A DNA stretch of 64,000 nucleotides from Flagellimonas eckloniae (GCF_001413955.1 NZ_LCTZ01000002.1:620001-684000), one strand, 5' to 3'; counted from the first letter of the stretch, positions 48,501 to 58,664 are shown. Numbers and translations are program-made. The notes: generated by a model not told the origin, from the letters alone.

Positions 48501-49553
48501 CTAAAAGCGCGCGTTGGTCTTTTGAAACTTTGTAGGGGTTGTTCCCGTAAATTTTTTAAAAGCGCTGTTAAAAGAGGAAAGTGTATTAAATCCACAATCA
48601 TATGCAATATTGGCAATTTTAATTTGTGCATAATCGGCATGGAGAAGTTTTCCTTTGGCATCCTCAATTCTATACCCGTTCATAAAATCTGGAAAGCTTT
48701 TTCCAATGGTGTTATTAACAACGTGAGAAACCAAATAGGCAGGAAGTTTTGCTTGCCTTGCAACACTATTTAAAGTGCAATCCGAGTCCAAGTATAGTTT
48801 TTTGCCCTGCATTAGGGATTCAAGCTGTTTTGCATAGAGACCAAGCTTTTCTTGAGTCAATCGGATGTTTTGATGCTTCCTAGTTGGGTCATGTTTTAAG
48901 AGCGATGGGTTTTTGAACAATAGAAAAGCAAGGAAGTAAATAAAGGGAAGGTAGATTACTGGCCCAAGCAAATAAGGGGTTAAACCCAGAATATAGTTGG
49001 AGAAATATAAAAATTGAAACAAGACCGTTCCAAGAATCAAGGTTGTTATCCAGATTGCGGAAGTCTTATCCATAGGAGACTTATGCTTTTTTGATAAAAA
49101 TCGAATACCTAAGAGACCCAATGTCATAAAACCATAGGCAACTTGATGAAAAAGAAGAAGGGAATACCCACCAGAATACCAAAAATTTGATAAGGTCAAA
49201 GAGGATACAAAAAGCAGCAGAAGGGCACTGGGAATAAAATGTAAAATAGTATAGGAGGACCATTTCTTTGGAAATAGAAAATACAAACTGTAAAGAAGTA
49301 AAGCTGGCCCTGAAATGGAATGCGCCAGAAAACCTAAATTAATTAGCCACATAGGAGTGAAATCTAAATATACCCAAAGAATGGACTTGGTCAATCGTAA
49401 TGCCACCGATAGAAAAAGTATACAAAGCAAAAGGTTCCTAAAGTCCTTTTTCCGCACGTAGAAGCTATAAAAAGCCATTAAAAAACTTTGGGTTGCCCCA
49501 ATTCCAGCTATGAAAATCTCAAGTTCTTTGTTTAGTCGTACGGTTCGCATCAA
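48501..49553 (-). CDS. AraC-family regulator with N-terminal membrane domain
   Basis: Seven hydrophobic helices in the first 210 residues (motifs IFIAGIGATQSFLMAFYSFY, FLAHSISGPALLLYSLYFLFP) are followed by an AraC-type DNA-binding domain (about 250-350): LNSVARQAKLPAYLVSHVVN as first helix-turn-helix and IANIAYDCGFNTLSSFNSAF, ending TTPTKFQK. Membrane-bound AraC proteins of this type are common in Bacteroidota and sense envelope or small-molecule signals. It lies 96 bp upstream of the transporter-reductase pair on the same strand, so these are plausible targets. Confidence 0.85.
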   Translation of the reverse strand: MMRTVRLNKELEIFIAGIGATQSFLMAFYSFYVRKKDFRNLLLCILFLSVALRLTKSILWVYLDFTPMWLINLGFLAHSISGPALLLYSLYFLFPKKWSSYTILHFIPSALLLLFVSSLTLSNFWYSGGYSLLLFHQVAYGFMTLGLLGIRFLSKKHKSPMDKTSAIWITTLILGTVLFQFLYFSNYILGLTPYLLGPVIYLPFIYFLAFLLFKNPSLLKHDPTRKHQNIRLTQEKLGLYAKQLESLMQGKKLYLDSDCTLNSVARQAKLPAYLVSHVVNNTIGKSFPDFMNGYRIEDAKGKLLHADYAQIKIANIAYDCGFNTLSSFNSAFKKFTGTTPTKFQKTNARF

Positions 49554-49679
49554 CTAAATATAACCAGAATTTGCATAAAATTTATGGATATAAGATAACC
49601 TTAACAGCAAATGGCTTTTGTAACAAAATTGATATAAAATCAAATCTTAAAAGAACAGAGTCTTTTCAGATAACATTGT

Positions 49680-49687
49680 TATTTTTG
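49680..49687 (+). promoter_or_regulatory. Possible -7 box for lpdA
   Basis: TATTTTTG matches TAnnTTTG and lies 42 bp upstream of the lpdA start codon. A -33 element is not clear. Confidence 0.4.
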
Positions 49688-49729
49688 TAGTTATTATTGA
49701 AATCAAAACATTATCCCTAAGAAATAGAT

Positions 49730-51136
49730 ATGAATCAATATGATGTGGCCGTTATTGGCTCTGGACCTGGAGGCTATGTGGCGGCAATTCGCTGTGCACA
49801 ATTAGGAATGAAAACTGCAATTATAGAAAAGTATAGCACTTTAGGAGGCACTTGCCTCAATGTTGGGTGCATCCCTTCCAAGGCACTTTTAGATTCATCA
49901 CATCATTATGAAGATGCCATAAAACATTTTGAAGAGCATGGAATTGATATTCCCGGTGAAGTCAAAGTGAATTTAAAACAAATGATTGCCAGAAAGCAAG
50001 GTGTGGTTGACCAAACCACCAAAGGCATTCAATTTTTGATGGATAAAAACCAGATAGATGTCTATGAAGGTGTTGGCAGTTTTAAGGATGCTACGCACAT
50101 TGATGTGGATAAGGTGGATGGTAAGAAGGAGACCATAGAAACAAAACATACAATAATAGCAACAGGTTCCAAACCATCAACACTTCCTTTTATTAAGATT
50201 GATAAGGAACGTATTATCACTTCAACAGAAGCTTTGGAGCTCAAAGAGATCCCAAAACACATGATTGTGATTGGAGGGGGTGTTATTGGCTTGGAATTGG
50301 GTCAGGTTTATAAGAGACTTGGTGCTGAAGTTACCGTTGTTGAATTCATGGACCGTATAATTCCAGGAATGGATGGAGCGCTTTCCAAAGAATTGATGAA
50401 GGCGATGAAAAAGCAGAAGGTCAAGTTCAACCTATCCCATAAGGTGAAGTCTGTTGAACGAAAAGGAAATGAGATTGTGGTAAAAGCTGATGATAAAAAA
50501 GGGCAAGAGGTTACCTTTACTGGAGATTATTGTCTGGTTTCCGTAGGAAGAAGACCTTATACGGATGGATTGAATGCTGAGGCAGCTGGAGTAAAATTGG
50601 ATGACAGGGGTAGAGTAGAGGTCAATGACCATTTACAGACCAATGTTTCCAATATTTATGCAATTGGTGACGTGGTTCGAGGAGCTATGTTGGCCCATAA
50701 AGCAGAAGAAGAAGGAACCATGGTTGCTGAATTGATTGCAGGACAAAAACCACACATCAATTATAATTTAATTCCTGGTGTTGTTTACACATGGCCAGAA
50801 GTTGCTGCTGTCGGCAAAACAGAAGAAGAACTAAAAGAGGCCGGAGTTGCATATAAATCAGGACAATTTCCTATGCGCGCTTTAGGACGTGCAAGAGCTA
50901 GTATGGATATTGATGGCTTTGTGAAAATACTTGCAGATAAAACCACTGATGAGGTCCTTGGAGTCCATATGATCGGCGCTCGCTGTGCTGATTTAATCAC
51001 TGAGGGGGTCACAGCTATGGAATTTAGGGCATCAGCAGAAGATATTGCACGTATGAGCCATGCGCATCCAACCTATGCCGAAGCTGTAAAAGAAGCAGCC
51101 TTGGCTGCTACAGAAGATAGGGCAATACACATCTAG
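49730..51136 (+). CDS. lpdA: Dihydrolipoyl dehydrogenase
   Basis: The 468 residues contain the FAD dinucleotide-binding motif VIGSGPGGYVAAIRCAQLG, the redox-active disulfide GGTCLNVGCIPSK, an NAD-binding GGGVIGLELGQVY and a C-terminal dimer domain with HAHPTYAEAVKEAA (catalytic His-Glu). It reoxidises dihydrolipoamide in pyruvate, 2-oxoglutarate, branched-chain or glycine-cleavage complexes. No E1/E2 genes are nearby, so it probably serves several complexes. The reductase gene follows after 13 bp. Confidence 0.95.
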   Translation: MNQYDVAVIGSGPGGYVAAIRCAQLGMKTAIIEKYSTLGGTCLNVGCIPSKALLDSSHHYEDAIKHFEEHGIDIPGEVKVNLKQMIARKQGVVDQTTKGIQFLMDKNQIDVYEGVGSFKDATHIDVDKVDGKKETIETKHTIIATGSKPSTLPFIKIDKERIITSTEALELKEIPKHMIVIGGGVIGLELGQVYKRLGAEVTVVEFMDRIIPGMDGALSKELMKAMKKQKVKFNLSHKVKSVERKGNEIVVKADDKKGQEVTFTGDYCLVSVGRRPYTDGLNAEAAGVKLDDRGRVEVNDHLQTNVSNIYAIGDVVRGAMLAHKAEEEGTMVAELIAGQKPHINYNLIPGVVYTWPEVAAVGKTEEELKEAGVAYKSGQFPMRALGRARASMDIDGFVKILADKTTDEVLGVHMIGARCADLITEGVTAMEFRASAEDIARMSHAHPTYAEAVKEAALAATEDRAIHI

Positions 51137-51149
51137 AAATAGGTTTTCA

Positions 51150-52157
51150 ATGAAGATTAGAGATAAGTCAGGAGTAACGGAATATCTTGCCAGTGCTGAA
51201 AGGTATGAAACCATGCAATACAACCGAACCGGTAAAAGTGGGGTACTCTTACCAGCGTTGTCAATAGGATTATGGCATAATTTCGGCTTTGTGGATAGCC
51301 TTCAGAATGGGAGGGATATTTTACGTTGTGCATTTGATTTGGGAATCACCCATTTTGATCTTGCCAATAATTATGGCCCTCCATATGGTTCTGCAGAGGA
51401 AAATTTTGGAACAATCTTCAAAAAGGATTTTAAACCCTACAGGGACGAACTGTTCATTGCTTCAAAAGCAGGTTTTGATATGTGGCCTGGGCCTTATGGG
51501 AACCATGGTTCAAGGAAATATCTTATTTCCAGTCTTGATCAAAGCCTAAAACGAATGGGATTGGATTATGTCGATATATTTTACCACCATAGACCAGACC
51601 CAGAAACGCCACTTGAAGAGACCATGATTGCATTATCAGATATTGTGCGCCAAGGAAAAGCTTTGTATGTGGGCATTTCAAACTACAAACCCAAAGAAAC
51701 AGCAGAAGCAGCAAAGCTACTTCGAGAATTAAAAACACCATTTATATTGCACCAAGCCAGGTATTCTATTTTTGACCGATGGGTTGAAGATGGTTTATTG
51801 GATACTTTGGAGGAAGAGGGAGTGGGCTGTATTGCTTTTTCTCCTTTGGCACAAGGTATGCTCACAAATAAATATGTAAATGGCATTCCTGATAATTCGA
51901 GAGCGGCAAGGAACCTCACTTATTTGGAAAAAGAGCAGGTAGAGGCCAACTTAAAAAGAATACAAAGTTTGGCGAAAATAGCCGATGCAAGAGGTCAAAA
52001 ACTTTCTCAAATGGCCATTGCCTGGCTATTGAGCAGACCGGCGGTTGCATCTGTTCTTATTGGAGCAAGTTCTGCTGATCAATTAAGGGAAAATGTAGGT
52101 GCTTTGGAGCAATTACACTTTTCTGATGAAGAATTAAAACTGATTGACAGTAACTAA
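51150..52157 (+). CDS. Aldo/keto reductase, YghZ (GPR) type
   Basis: The 335 residues match YghZ of Escherichia coli closely: AERYETMQYNRTGKSGVLLP, LSIGLWHNFG, ITHFDLANNYGPPYGSAEENFG and DMWPGPYGNHGSRKYLISSL, with the catalytic Asp-Tyr-Lys-His set in these blocks. The E. coli enzyme reduces L-glyceraldehyde 3-phosphate and detoxifies methylglyoxal. The protein is slightly shorter at the C-terminus than E. coli YghZ. Similarity extends upstream of MQYN, so the start at 51150 is kept. Co-directional with lpdA. Confidence 0.9.
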   Translation: MKIRDKSGVTEYLASAERYETMQYNRTGKSGVLLPALSIGLWHNFGFVDSLQNGRDILRCAFDLGITHFDLANNYGPPYGSAEENFGTIFKKDFKPYRDELFIASKAGFDMWPGPYGNHGSRKYLISSLDQSLKRMGLDYVDIFYHHRPDPETPLEETMIALSDIVRQGKALYVGISNYKPKETAEAAKLLRELKTPFILHQARYSIFDRWVEDGLLDTLEEEGVGCIAFSPLAQGMLTNKYVNGIPDNSRAARNLTYLEKEQVEANLKRIQSLAKIADARGQKLSQMAIAWLLSRPAVASVLIGASSADQLRENVGALEQLHFSDEELKLIDSN

Positions 52158-52158
52158 A

Positions 52159-53361
52159 CTAGTTTTTTATCAATCCAAAAAGTCTGGTAAGGAAAAGCTT
52201 GGCTTTTAGCAATAATTCTTTCAGAATGGGTTTGCTTACTGCCAATAAATTAAGACTTTTAGTCTTGATATATTCTCTGCCCCAAGCAATATTACCTTTA
52301 ATTTCCGATTCATATTTGTTGTATCTCAGGGCTAAAAACGTACAAGTGAACATAAATGCCAATGCTCCCGGAATTACAACAGAAGGTGTTAATATGTGAT
52401 TAAAGAACCGATACAATCCCAATCCAGTGAAACTTCCATACAGAATTACAAAATGGATCACATAAATGGACAGTGTACTGGCGCCAATACTCAGTACAGT
52501 CTTGTTGGTCATAAATTTTCGAAGCAGCATAAAAATTGCGAAGACGAAGAAGACATCACCCAGACGGATAAACAAATAATTATTAAAGAAGATATCTGCA
52601 AAAAGCTGAATTTTCGTCAACCTATGTATATACAAAAAGGCATCCGAAGACGCGAAAATCAATAAAGACCCTAAAACTAACGCCAAGCTTATAGCAACTT
52701 CGTACAGATATTTAAAGTTTTTGAATCTATTGAATAAGATAGATATGAACCCTCCCATTGTGGCATAGCCCAACCATGGAATTATGGTAAATACGGAACC
52801 ATTTGCTTTGGTAAAGTAATTTGCTATTGCATTGGGCAAAAATGAAAATGTCCATTGCTTATAGGCTGGTTCAAACAAAAATAACACGATAGTGATTCCT
52901 AAGAGCAGTGTTGGAAAGAGATATTTTTTTCTCTCAATGGTAAAGAGATAAACCCCAATCAAGGCTAAAATGGAAAGTCCAATACAATGCAGTACATCAA
53001 CCAAGTAAAACGAGTCATAAATCTCACCACTAAGAATTCCAAAAAGATTCATTCGCAGCAGGTAGCCTATCAAAAGCAACTGTAATCCGCGGCGGATTCC
53101 TTTTTTTACCCTTGGGTTGTCAAAACCTTTTTGAGGTACTTTTATTAAAAGATATGTAAAAATAAATCCTGAAACCGTAAAGAAAACGGGAGCGGTAATG
53201 CCTCTAAAATAAAGCCAAATGGAAAAAACCATATTTTCCCTATCTCTAAAAACAGGGTCTAAAAGCCCATCAATGAAATGTCCCTGAAGCATCATTAAGA
53301 TGGCCCAGGCACGCATTGCATCTATGAAAAATAATCTGTTGGCTTTGGTTTGCATATGCAA
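52159..53361 (-). CDS. Membrane acyltransferase-like protein (DUF1624/HGSNAT type)
   Basis: The 400 residues have ten or more hydrophobic helices and the motif RLFFIDAMRAWAILMMLQGHFIDGLL, which is the N-terminal signature of the heparan-alpha-glucosaminide N-acetyltransferase-like and acyltransferase-3-like group (conserved Arg and His on helix 1). These proteins transfer acetyl or other acyl groups from the cytoplasm to an external sugar. No sugar-polymer genes are adjacent, so the acceptor is unknown. Convergent with the aldo/keto reductase gene (1 bp between stops). ATG at 53355 is an alternative start. Confidence 0.75.
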   Translation of the reverse strand: MHMQTKANRLFFIDAMRAWAILMMLQGHFIDGLLDPVFRDRENMVFSIWLYFRGITAPVFFTVSGFIFTYLLIKVPQKGFDNPRVKKGIRRGLQLLLIGYLLRMNLFGILSGEIYDSFYLVDVLHCIGLSILALIGVYLFTIERKKYLFPTLLLGITIVLFLFEPAYKQWTFSFLPNAIANYFTKANGSVFTIIPWLGYATMGGFISILFNRFKNFKYLYEVAISLALVLGSLLIFASSDAFLYIHRLTKIQLFADIFFNNYLFIRLGDVFFVFAIFMLLRKFMTNKTVLSIGASTLSIYVIHFVILYGSFTGLGLYRFFNHILTPSVVIPGALAFMFTCTFLALRYNKYESEIKGNIAWGREYIKTKSLNLLAVSKPILKELLLKAKLFLTRLFGLIKN

Positions 53362-53484
53362 ATAATTACCCTATATACTTGCTTAACAACAAGTTTGGAT
53401 GTTTTGCAGTGCGAAATTAGGCAAAATACTCGCATGTAATGTACAATTGCGGTATTTTAGCAAAACAATCAAGATTTTACACAT

Positions 53485-54018
53485 ATGGCTGCAATTTTGG
53501 CACTGGCGGGAAGCAATTCTTCAACTTCCATCAATTTCAAATTAGTACAATTTACAACCTCATTGATAGATGGACATCAAATACAACAGTTGAACATGAC
53601 ATATTATCCTTTTCCCATGTACAGTGCCGATGATGAAAAACAGAAAGGATACTCCAATTCATTGATAGAACTTAAGAACGATTTTCAAAAAGCAGATGGG
53701 GTAATACTTTCTGTAAACGAGCACAATGGTAATCCATCGGCTTATTTCAAAAATGTATTGGATTGGCTGTCTAGATTGGAACGAAAGTTTTTACAGGATA
53801 AAAAAGTACTGTTAATGTCTACTTCCGGAGGAAAAAGAGGTGGTATAGGGTCACTAGGAGTAGTGCAGGATATGTTGCCCAGGTTTGGAGCCGATATAAT
53901 AAGCACATTTTCATTGCCATCTTTCAGTGAAAACTTTGGACCAGAGGGAATTACCAATGACGAATTAAAAAATCAGCATAAAGTGGCTTTGGATGCTTTT
54001 CTGAAAACATTAAAGTAA
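53485..54018 (+). CDS. NADPH-dependent FMN reductase family protein
   Basis: The 177 residues form a flavodoxin-like fold: ILALAGSNSSTSINFKLVQF (FMN phosphate loop), YPFPMYSADDEK, ADGVILSVNEHNGNPSAYFKNVLDWLSR and a LLMSTSGGKRGGIGSLGVVQ block. Enzymes of the group reduce FMN, quinones, chromate or azo dyes with NAD(P)H. It starts the plus-strand series FMN reductase-pabB-tilS-dsbD (gaps 7, 22 and -4 bp); a functional link is not obvious. Confidence 0.88.
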   Translation: MAAILALAGSNSSTSINFKLVQFTTSLIDGHQIQQLNMTYYPFPMYSADDEKQKGYSNSLIELKNDFQKADGVILSVNEHNGNPSAYFKNVLDWLSRLERKFLQDKKVLLMSTSGGKRGGIGSLGVVQDMLPRFGADIISTFSLPSFSENFGPEGITNDELKNQHKVALDAFLKTLK

Positions 54019-54025
54019 AAATCTA

Positions 54026-55327
54026 TTGCGCAAGCATCTTTCATTTACAATTTCTTCCCCTTTAAAATTTAAAGAAGCTTTATTAGAGTGGTCAAAAAAA
54101 AATCAGAAAATTGTCTGGTTGGATAGCAATGGACATTCTGATGAGTACGGTTCTTTTGATGCTGTTTTGGCAATTTCCGAACAGACCGATAAGTCTAGAA
54201 TAGGTTTAAAAAACATCGATGAAATAAATGATTTTATAGATAAAAAGAATGATTGGTTGTTCGGATATTTTACTTATGATGTTAAAAATGAATTGGAAGA
54301 CTTGGTGTCTAACAACTACGATGGTCTTGGGTTTCCTAAAATTCACTTCTTTCAACCTGAGAAGATTATCGCCCTAAAAGGCAATCAAGTCAATTTTCTC
54401 TACCTTGATGATTATGCCCAGGAAATTGAAGGAGATTATACGCAAATAGAAGCAATAAAGAAATCCCAGAAAGTCGAAAAAGAACAGAAACAATCCGTAC
54501 ACATAAAATTACGCATCCACAAAGACGCTTATTTTGAAAAGCTTGACAAGCTATTAAGCCATATTCATCGCGGAGATGTTTATGAAGCAAATTTCTGTCA
54601 GGAATTTTATTCAGAAGGCACAAGTATTGATGCTTTATACACGTACAAGAATTTAAACACGATTTCAAAACCGCCTTTTGCCTCCTTTATGCGATTGGAT
54701 GATAAATATTTAATGTGCGGGTCACCAGAACGTTATTTAAAAAGAAATGGCCAAACCGTTGTTTCACAACCCATTAAAGGAACAGCAGCTCGCGGATTAA
54801 ATGAGGTTGAAGATAAAAAGCTCAAAATTCAGCTAGGAAATGACGAGAAGGAACGAACGGAAAATATCATGATTACAGATTTAGTACGAAACGATCTTTC
54901 CAAGAGTGCATTAAAAGGTAGTGTTGAAGTGAAGGAATTTTGCAAGGTGTATACTTTTGAACAAGTGCATCAGATGATTTCAACAATAGTTTCCAAAGTT
55001 CCAAAAGATAAAAATCCGGTAGAGTTGATCCAGGAAACTTTCCCTATGGGAAGTATGACAGGAGCCCCCAAAATTTCTGCAATGAAAATTATTGAAGAAC
55101 TAGAGGAAACAAAACGGGGATTGTATAGTGGCACTGTTGGGTATTTTGACCCAAATGGGAATTTCGATTTTAATGTAGTCATTCGCAGTATTCTATATAA
55201 TGCCACTAAAAAGTATGTTTCTTTTTCCGTAGGAAGTGCTATAACCGCCAAGTCAAACCCTGAAAAGGAATATCAAGAATGTTTGCTTAAAGCAAAGGCA
55301 ATGCGTAGCGTATTGGAAGGGAGCTGA
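54026..55327 (+). CDS. pabB: Aminodeoxychorismate synthase component I
   Basis: The start is TTG at 54026. The 433 residues belong to the chorismate-binding family. PIKGTAARG (Lys251) distinguishes PabB from TrpE, which has PIAGT. Other motifs are FCQEFYSEG, ASFMRLDDKYLMCGSPERYLKR, NIMITDLVRNDLS and FPMGSMTGAPK. It makes 4-amino-4-deoxychorismate for folate. The amidotransferase subunit (PabA) is not encoded here. The tilS gene follows after 22 bp. Confidence 0.9.
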   Translation: MRKHLSFTISSPLKFKEALLEWSKKNQKIVWLDSNGHSDEYGSFDAVLAISEQTDKSRIGLKNIDEINDFIDKKNDWLFGYFTYDVKNELEDLVSNNYDGLGFPKIHFFQPEKIIALKGNQVNFLYLDDYAQEIEGDYTQIEAIKKSQKVEKEQKQSVHIKLRIHKDAYFEKLDKLLSHIHRGDVYEANFCQEFYSEGTSIDALYTYKNLNTISKPPFASFMRLDDKYLMCGSPERYLKRNGQTVVSQPIKGTAARGLNEVEDKKLKIQLGNDEKERTENIMITDLVRNDLSKSALKGSVEVKEFCKVYTFEQVHQMISTIVSKVPKDKNPVELIQETFPMGSMTGAPKISAMKIIEELEETKRGLYSGTVGYFDPNGNFDFNVVIRSILYNATKKYVSFSVGSAITAKSNPEKEYQECLLKAKAMRSVLEGS

Positions 55328-55349
55328 AGTTTATTGTTAATTTTACACT

Positions 55350-56657
55350 ATGTTGACGCAATTCATAGCTCATATTAAAACTGGTTTTCCCTTCTTAAAG
55401 GAGAAGCGGTTGCTATTGGCTTGTAGTGGGGGAGTGGATAGTGTTGTGTTGGCACATTTATGCATTAAACTGGGGTTGAATATTACATTGGCACATTGCA
55501 ATTTTAACCTTAGAGGATTAGAAAGTGACGAAAATGAATTGTTTGTCCGAGAGCTGGCCAAGCAATTAAATATAGCTATCCTGGTAAAATCCTTTCACAC
55601 AAAAGAGTATGTCCAAACCCATAAGGGTTCGGTGCAGATGGCAGCGAGGGAACTACGCTATCAATGGTTTCACGAAATTATGGATGCTGAAGGTTTTGAT
55701 TTTGTGTTGACGGCACATCATGCAGACGATAGTTTGGAAACATTTGTAATAAATCTTTCAAGAGGGACGGGTATTGATGGTTTATCTGGAATTCCAGCTC
55801 AAAACGGACGTGTGTTTAGGCCACTTTTGAATTTTTCTCGAAATGAAATCCTAGAATTTGCAAAAGCAGAGCATATTAAATGGAGAGAGGATAGTAGCAA
55901 TGCAGAAAATAAATATTTGCGGAATAAAATCCGTCATGAAATTGTGCCCAAATTAAAAGAACTGCACCCAACATTTTTGGAGAATTTTAAAAAGACACAA
56001 GAGCATTTAATTCAAACTAATGCCCTAGTTCAGAATCATATCAATGAGCTCAAGGAGAAGTTATTTGTGCAGGAGGTAGGCCATTACAGAATACGTATAG
56101 AAGATTTAGCGGAATTGCATCCTATTGAACCTTATCTATATCAACTTTTTAATGAATTTGGATTTACCGAATGGGAGGATGTTAAAGGACTTTTAACCGC
56201 TATGAGCGGCAAAAAAGTAGAATCAAAAACCCATAGCCTTATTAAAGACAGAGAACATTTACTGCTTTCCAAAAAGGAGACTAAGAAAAAAACGGTCTTT
56301 GTGATTTCAGAAGATGATAACCATATTATAAATCCAGTCCAATTAAAGATTGAAACCGTAAAAACCTTGCAAAATCCCTTGCAAAATGTAATTTATATAG
56401 ATAAGGAAAAGTTAAACTATCCGTTACTATTAAGGAATTGGGAAAAAGGCGACTATTTTTATCCCTTTGGTATGCAAGGAAAAAAGAAACTGTCAAAATT
56501 CTTTAAAGATGAAAAGACAGATGTCCTGTCCAAGGAAAAACAATGGCTGTTATGTTCGGGAAATAACATTGTTTGGGTTGTTGGTAAAAGATTGGATGAG
56601 CGTTTTAAGGTTGATGAATTAACAAAAAGTATTATAAAAATTACACTTTCTGTATGA
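55350..56657 (+). CDS. tilS: tRNA(Ile)-lysidine synthase
   Basis: The N-terminal N-type ATP-pyrophosphatase domain has the P-loop LLACSGGVDSVVLAHLC and the motifs THKGSVQMAARELRYQWF, LTAHHADDSLET, NLSRGTGIDGLSGIP and NKYLRNKIRHEIVP. The C-terminal part (LLRNWEKGDYFYPFGMQGKKKLSKFFKDEK) is the TilS substrate-binding domain. It converts cytidine 34 of the AUA-decoding isoleucine tRNA to lysidine, an essential step. Its stop overlaps the dsbD start by 4 bp. Confidence 0.95.
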   Translation: MLTQFIAHIKTGFPFLKEKRLLLACSGGVDSVVLAHLCIKLGLNITLAHCNFNLRGLESDENELFVRELAKQLNIAILVKSFHTKEYVQTHKGSVQMAARELRYQWFHEIMDAEGFDFVLTAHHADDSLETFVINLSRGTGIDGLSGIPAQNGRVFRPLLNFSRNEILEFAKAEHIKWREDSSNAENKYLRNKIRHEIVPKLKELHPTFLENFKKTQEHLIQTNALVQNHINELKEKLFVQEVGHYRIRIEDLAELHPIEPYLYQLFNEFGFTEWEDVKGLLTAMSGKKVESKTHSLIKDREHLLLSKKETKKKTVFVISEDDNHIINPVQLKIETVKTLQNPLQNVIYIDKEKLNYPLLLRNWEKGDYFYPFGMQGKKKLSKFFKDEKTDVLSKEKQWLLCSGNNIVWVVGKRLDERFKVDELTKSIIKITLSV

Positions 56658-58633
56658 GGTTTTTGTTTCTATTCTTGGGATTGTTTTTTGCCAATTTGAC
56701 TAGTCAAGGGCAAACTGGGGATAACCCAGCGCTATGGTCACATGAAGTAAAGAAGCTATCGGATTCAGAATATGATCTAGTATTTCAAGGAGAAATTTTA
56801 GAAGGTTGGCATGTCTATTCCCAATATACGGCAGAAGGCGGCTCACTTCCTAGTGAGTTTACATTTGAAGGAGCTGGTGAGGACTACGAATTGGTCGGAA
56901 AAACCACTGAGAGCAAAACCATAACAGAATTTAGTGACGTTTTCGAGGTTGATGAAACCTTTTTCAAGAAAGAAGCCATTTTTACACAACGGATTAAGCT
57001 CTTAAAATCAAATGTTACCCAGGTTTCGGTCAATTTATTCTATCAGATATGTAAGGAGGTCTGTATCCCAAAAGATGAATTATTCCAGATTTCACTGGAT
57101 GGGAGCGATTTCGTAAGCCAGGAAAAGAATCTGGACGAACGTAGCCTTGCGCTGGGCACATCATTAAAGTTGGATTTAAAAAACAAAGCACTTTTAAATC
57201 AGGGCACTTTGCAAGGAGAACAGGGTAAATCTAACCTATGGATGGTATTTGGTTTAGGATTTTTAGGAGGTCTAATCGCATTGTTGACCCCCTGCGTTTT
57301 TCCAATGATACCCCTTACCGTTTCTTTTTTTACAAAACAGTCCCAACAAAAATCAAAAGGTATCGCAAATGCCATTTTATATGGATTCTTTATTGTGCTG
57401 ATTTATTTTTTATTGAGCCTGCCATTTCATTTGTTTGATTCCATAGACTCCCAAATTCTAAATACGATTGCAACCAACATTTGGTTGAATGTCTTTTTCT
57501 TCATCATTTTTGTGTTTTTTGCCTTCTCATTTTTTGGATATTACGAGTTGACATTGCCCAGTTCCTGGGCCAACAAAATGGACGCGGCTTCTTCCAAGGT
57601 AGGAGGTGGAATGGGAATATTTTTTATGGCATTGACCCTTGCCATAGTTTCATTTTCATGTACCGGACCAATTTTGGGAGGACTTTTGGGAAGCACCACC
57701 TTGGCTGATGGAAACGTGGCAACGAACCTATCGGCCGGAATGGTTGGTTTTGGTTTGGCCTTGGCCTTGCCTTTCGCATTATTTGCCCTTTTCCCAGCTT
57801 GGTTAAATTCTTTGCCAAAATCAGGTGGATGGATGACCACTGTAAAAGTGGTGTTGGGATTTTTAGAGTTGGCACTTGCATTTAAATTTCTTTCTAATGC
57901 TGATTTAGTAGGAAATTGGGGGATTTTTAAGAGAGAAATATTTTTAGGGATTTGGATAGTACTTTTTGTACTATTGGCACTGTACCTTTTTGGAATATTT
58001 AGATTTCCACATGACGGTCCAAAACAAAAAATTTCCCTGACTCGAAAACTCATTGGATTGGTTAGCATTGTTTTTTCCGTATACCTTGTATTGGGTCTAT
58101 TTACTGTTACAAACCTTAAACTACTTAGTGGTTTTCCTCCTCCTGATTTCTATAGTATAACAGAAACAGAAAGTGACTGTCCGTTAGGTTTGGATTGTTT
58201 TAAGGATTTTGAAGAAGGGGTCGCTTACGCACAGGAAGTAAATAAACCTATTTTGTTGGATTTCACAGGGTGGGCCTGTGTGAATTGCCGAAAAATGGAA
58301 GAAAATGTATGGAGCGATGCAAGCATCTATCCAATCCTAAAGGATGAATACGTATTGATTTCATTATATGTTGATGATAGAAAAGAGCTTCCGGAAGAAG
58401 AAAAGTTTGATTTTAAATACGATTCTGGAAGAATTAAGACTATTGAAACCATAGGACAAAAATGGGGCACTTTCCAAACCATAAACTTCAATGCTGCATC
58501 CCAGCCGTATTATGTGCTGCTCTCTCCAAACCTCGAAATCTTGAACAAATCTGTGCAATATGTTGATGCAGATGTCTATGAAAAGTGGTTGAAATCTGGT
58601 TTGGAAAAGTATCAGCTTTCCATGAACAAATAA
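56654..58633 (+). CDS. dsbD: Thiol:disulfide interchange protein DsbD
   Basis: A signal peptide (MRFLFLFLGLFFANLTSQG) is followed by the periplasmic alpha domain with the Cys pair QICKEVCIPK, an eight-helix transmembrane domain with the two redox Cys in LLTPCVFPMIPLTVSFF and VSFSCTGPILGG, and a C-terminal thioredoxin-like domain with GWACVNCRKMEENVW. It passes electrons from cytoplasmic thioredoxin to periplasmic proteins, for example for cytochrome c maturation. Complete in length (659). Overlaps tilS. Confidence 0.93.
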   Translation: MRFLFLFLGLFFANLTSQGQTGDNPALWSHEVKKLSDSEYDLVFQGEILEGWHVYSQYTAEGGSLPSEFTFEGAGEDYELVGKTTESKTITEFSDVFEVDETFFKKEAIFTQRIKLLKSNVTQVSVNLFYQICKEVCIPKDELFQISLDGSDFVSQEKNLDERSLALGTSLKLDLKNKALLNQGTLQGEQGKSNLWMVFGLGFLGGLIALLTPCVFPMIPLTVSFFTKQSQQKSKGIANAILYGFFIVLIYFLLSLPFHLFDSIDSQILNTIATNIWLNVFFFIIFVFFAFSFFGYYELTLPSSWANKMDAASSKVGGGMGIFFMALTLAIVSFSCTGPILGGLLGSTTLADGNVATNLSAGMVGFGLALALPFALFALFPAWLNSLPKSGGWMTTVKVVLGFLELALAFKFLSNADLVGNWGIFKREIFLGIWIVLFVLLALYLFGIFRFPHDGPKQKISLTRKLIGLVSIVFSVYLVLGLFTVTNLKLLSGFPPPDFYSITETESDCPLGLDCFKDFEEGVAYAQEVNKPILLDFTGWACVNCRKMEENVWSDASIYPILKDEYVLISLYVDDRKELPEEEKFDFKYDSGRIKTIETIGQKWGTFQTINFNAASQPYYVLLSPNLEILNKSVQYVDADVYEKWLKSGLEKYQLSMNK

Positions 58634-58646
58634 TTTTCTGTTTTTC

Positions 58647-58664
58647 AGGGAATTTTCCCTTTTT
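58647..58664 (+). terminator. Short terminator after dsbD
   Basis: AGGGAA/TTCCCT (58647-58660) with a minimal loop is followed by TTTTT, 13 bp past the dsbD stop. A -7-like box TACCTTAG (58676-58683) for the next gene lies just downstream. Confidence 0.5.

Noticed and set aside
57541..58068. Minus-strand frame of 175 codons inside dsbD
   Set aside because: Antisense to the transmembrane domain of DsbD; Pro/Lys/Asn-rich product without any domain.
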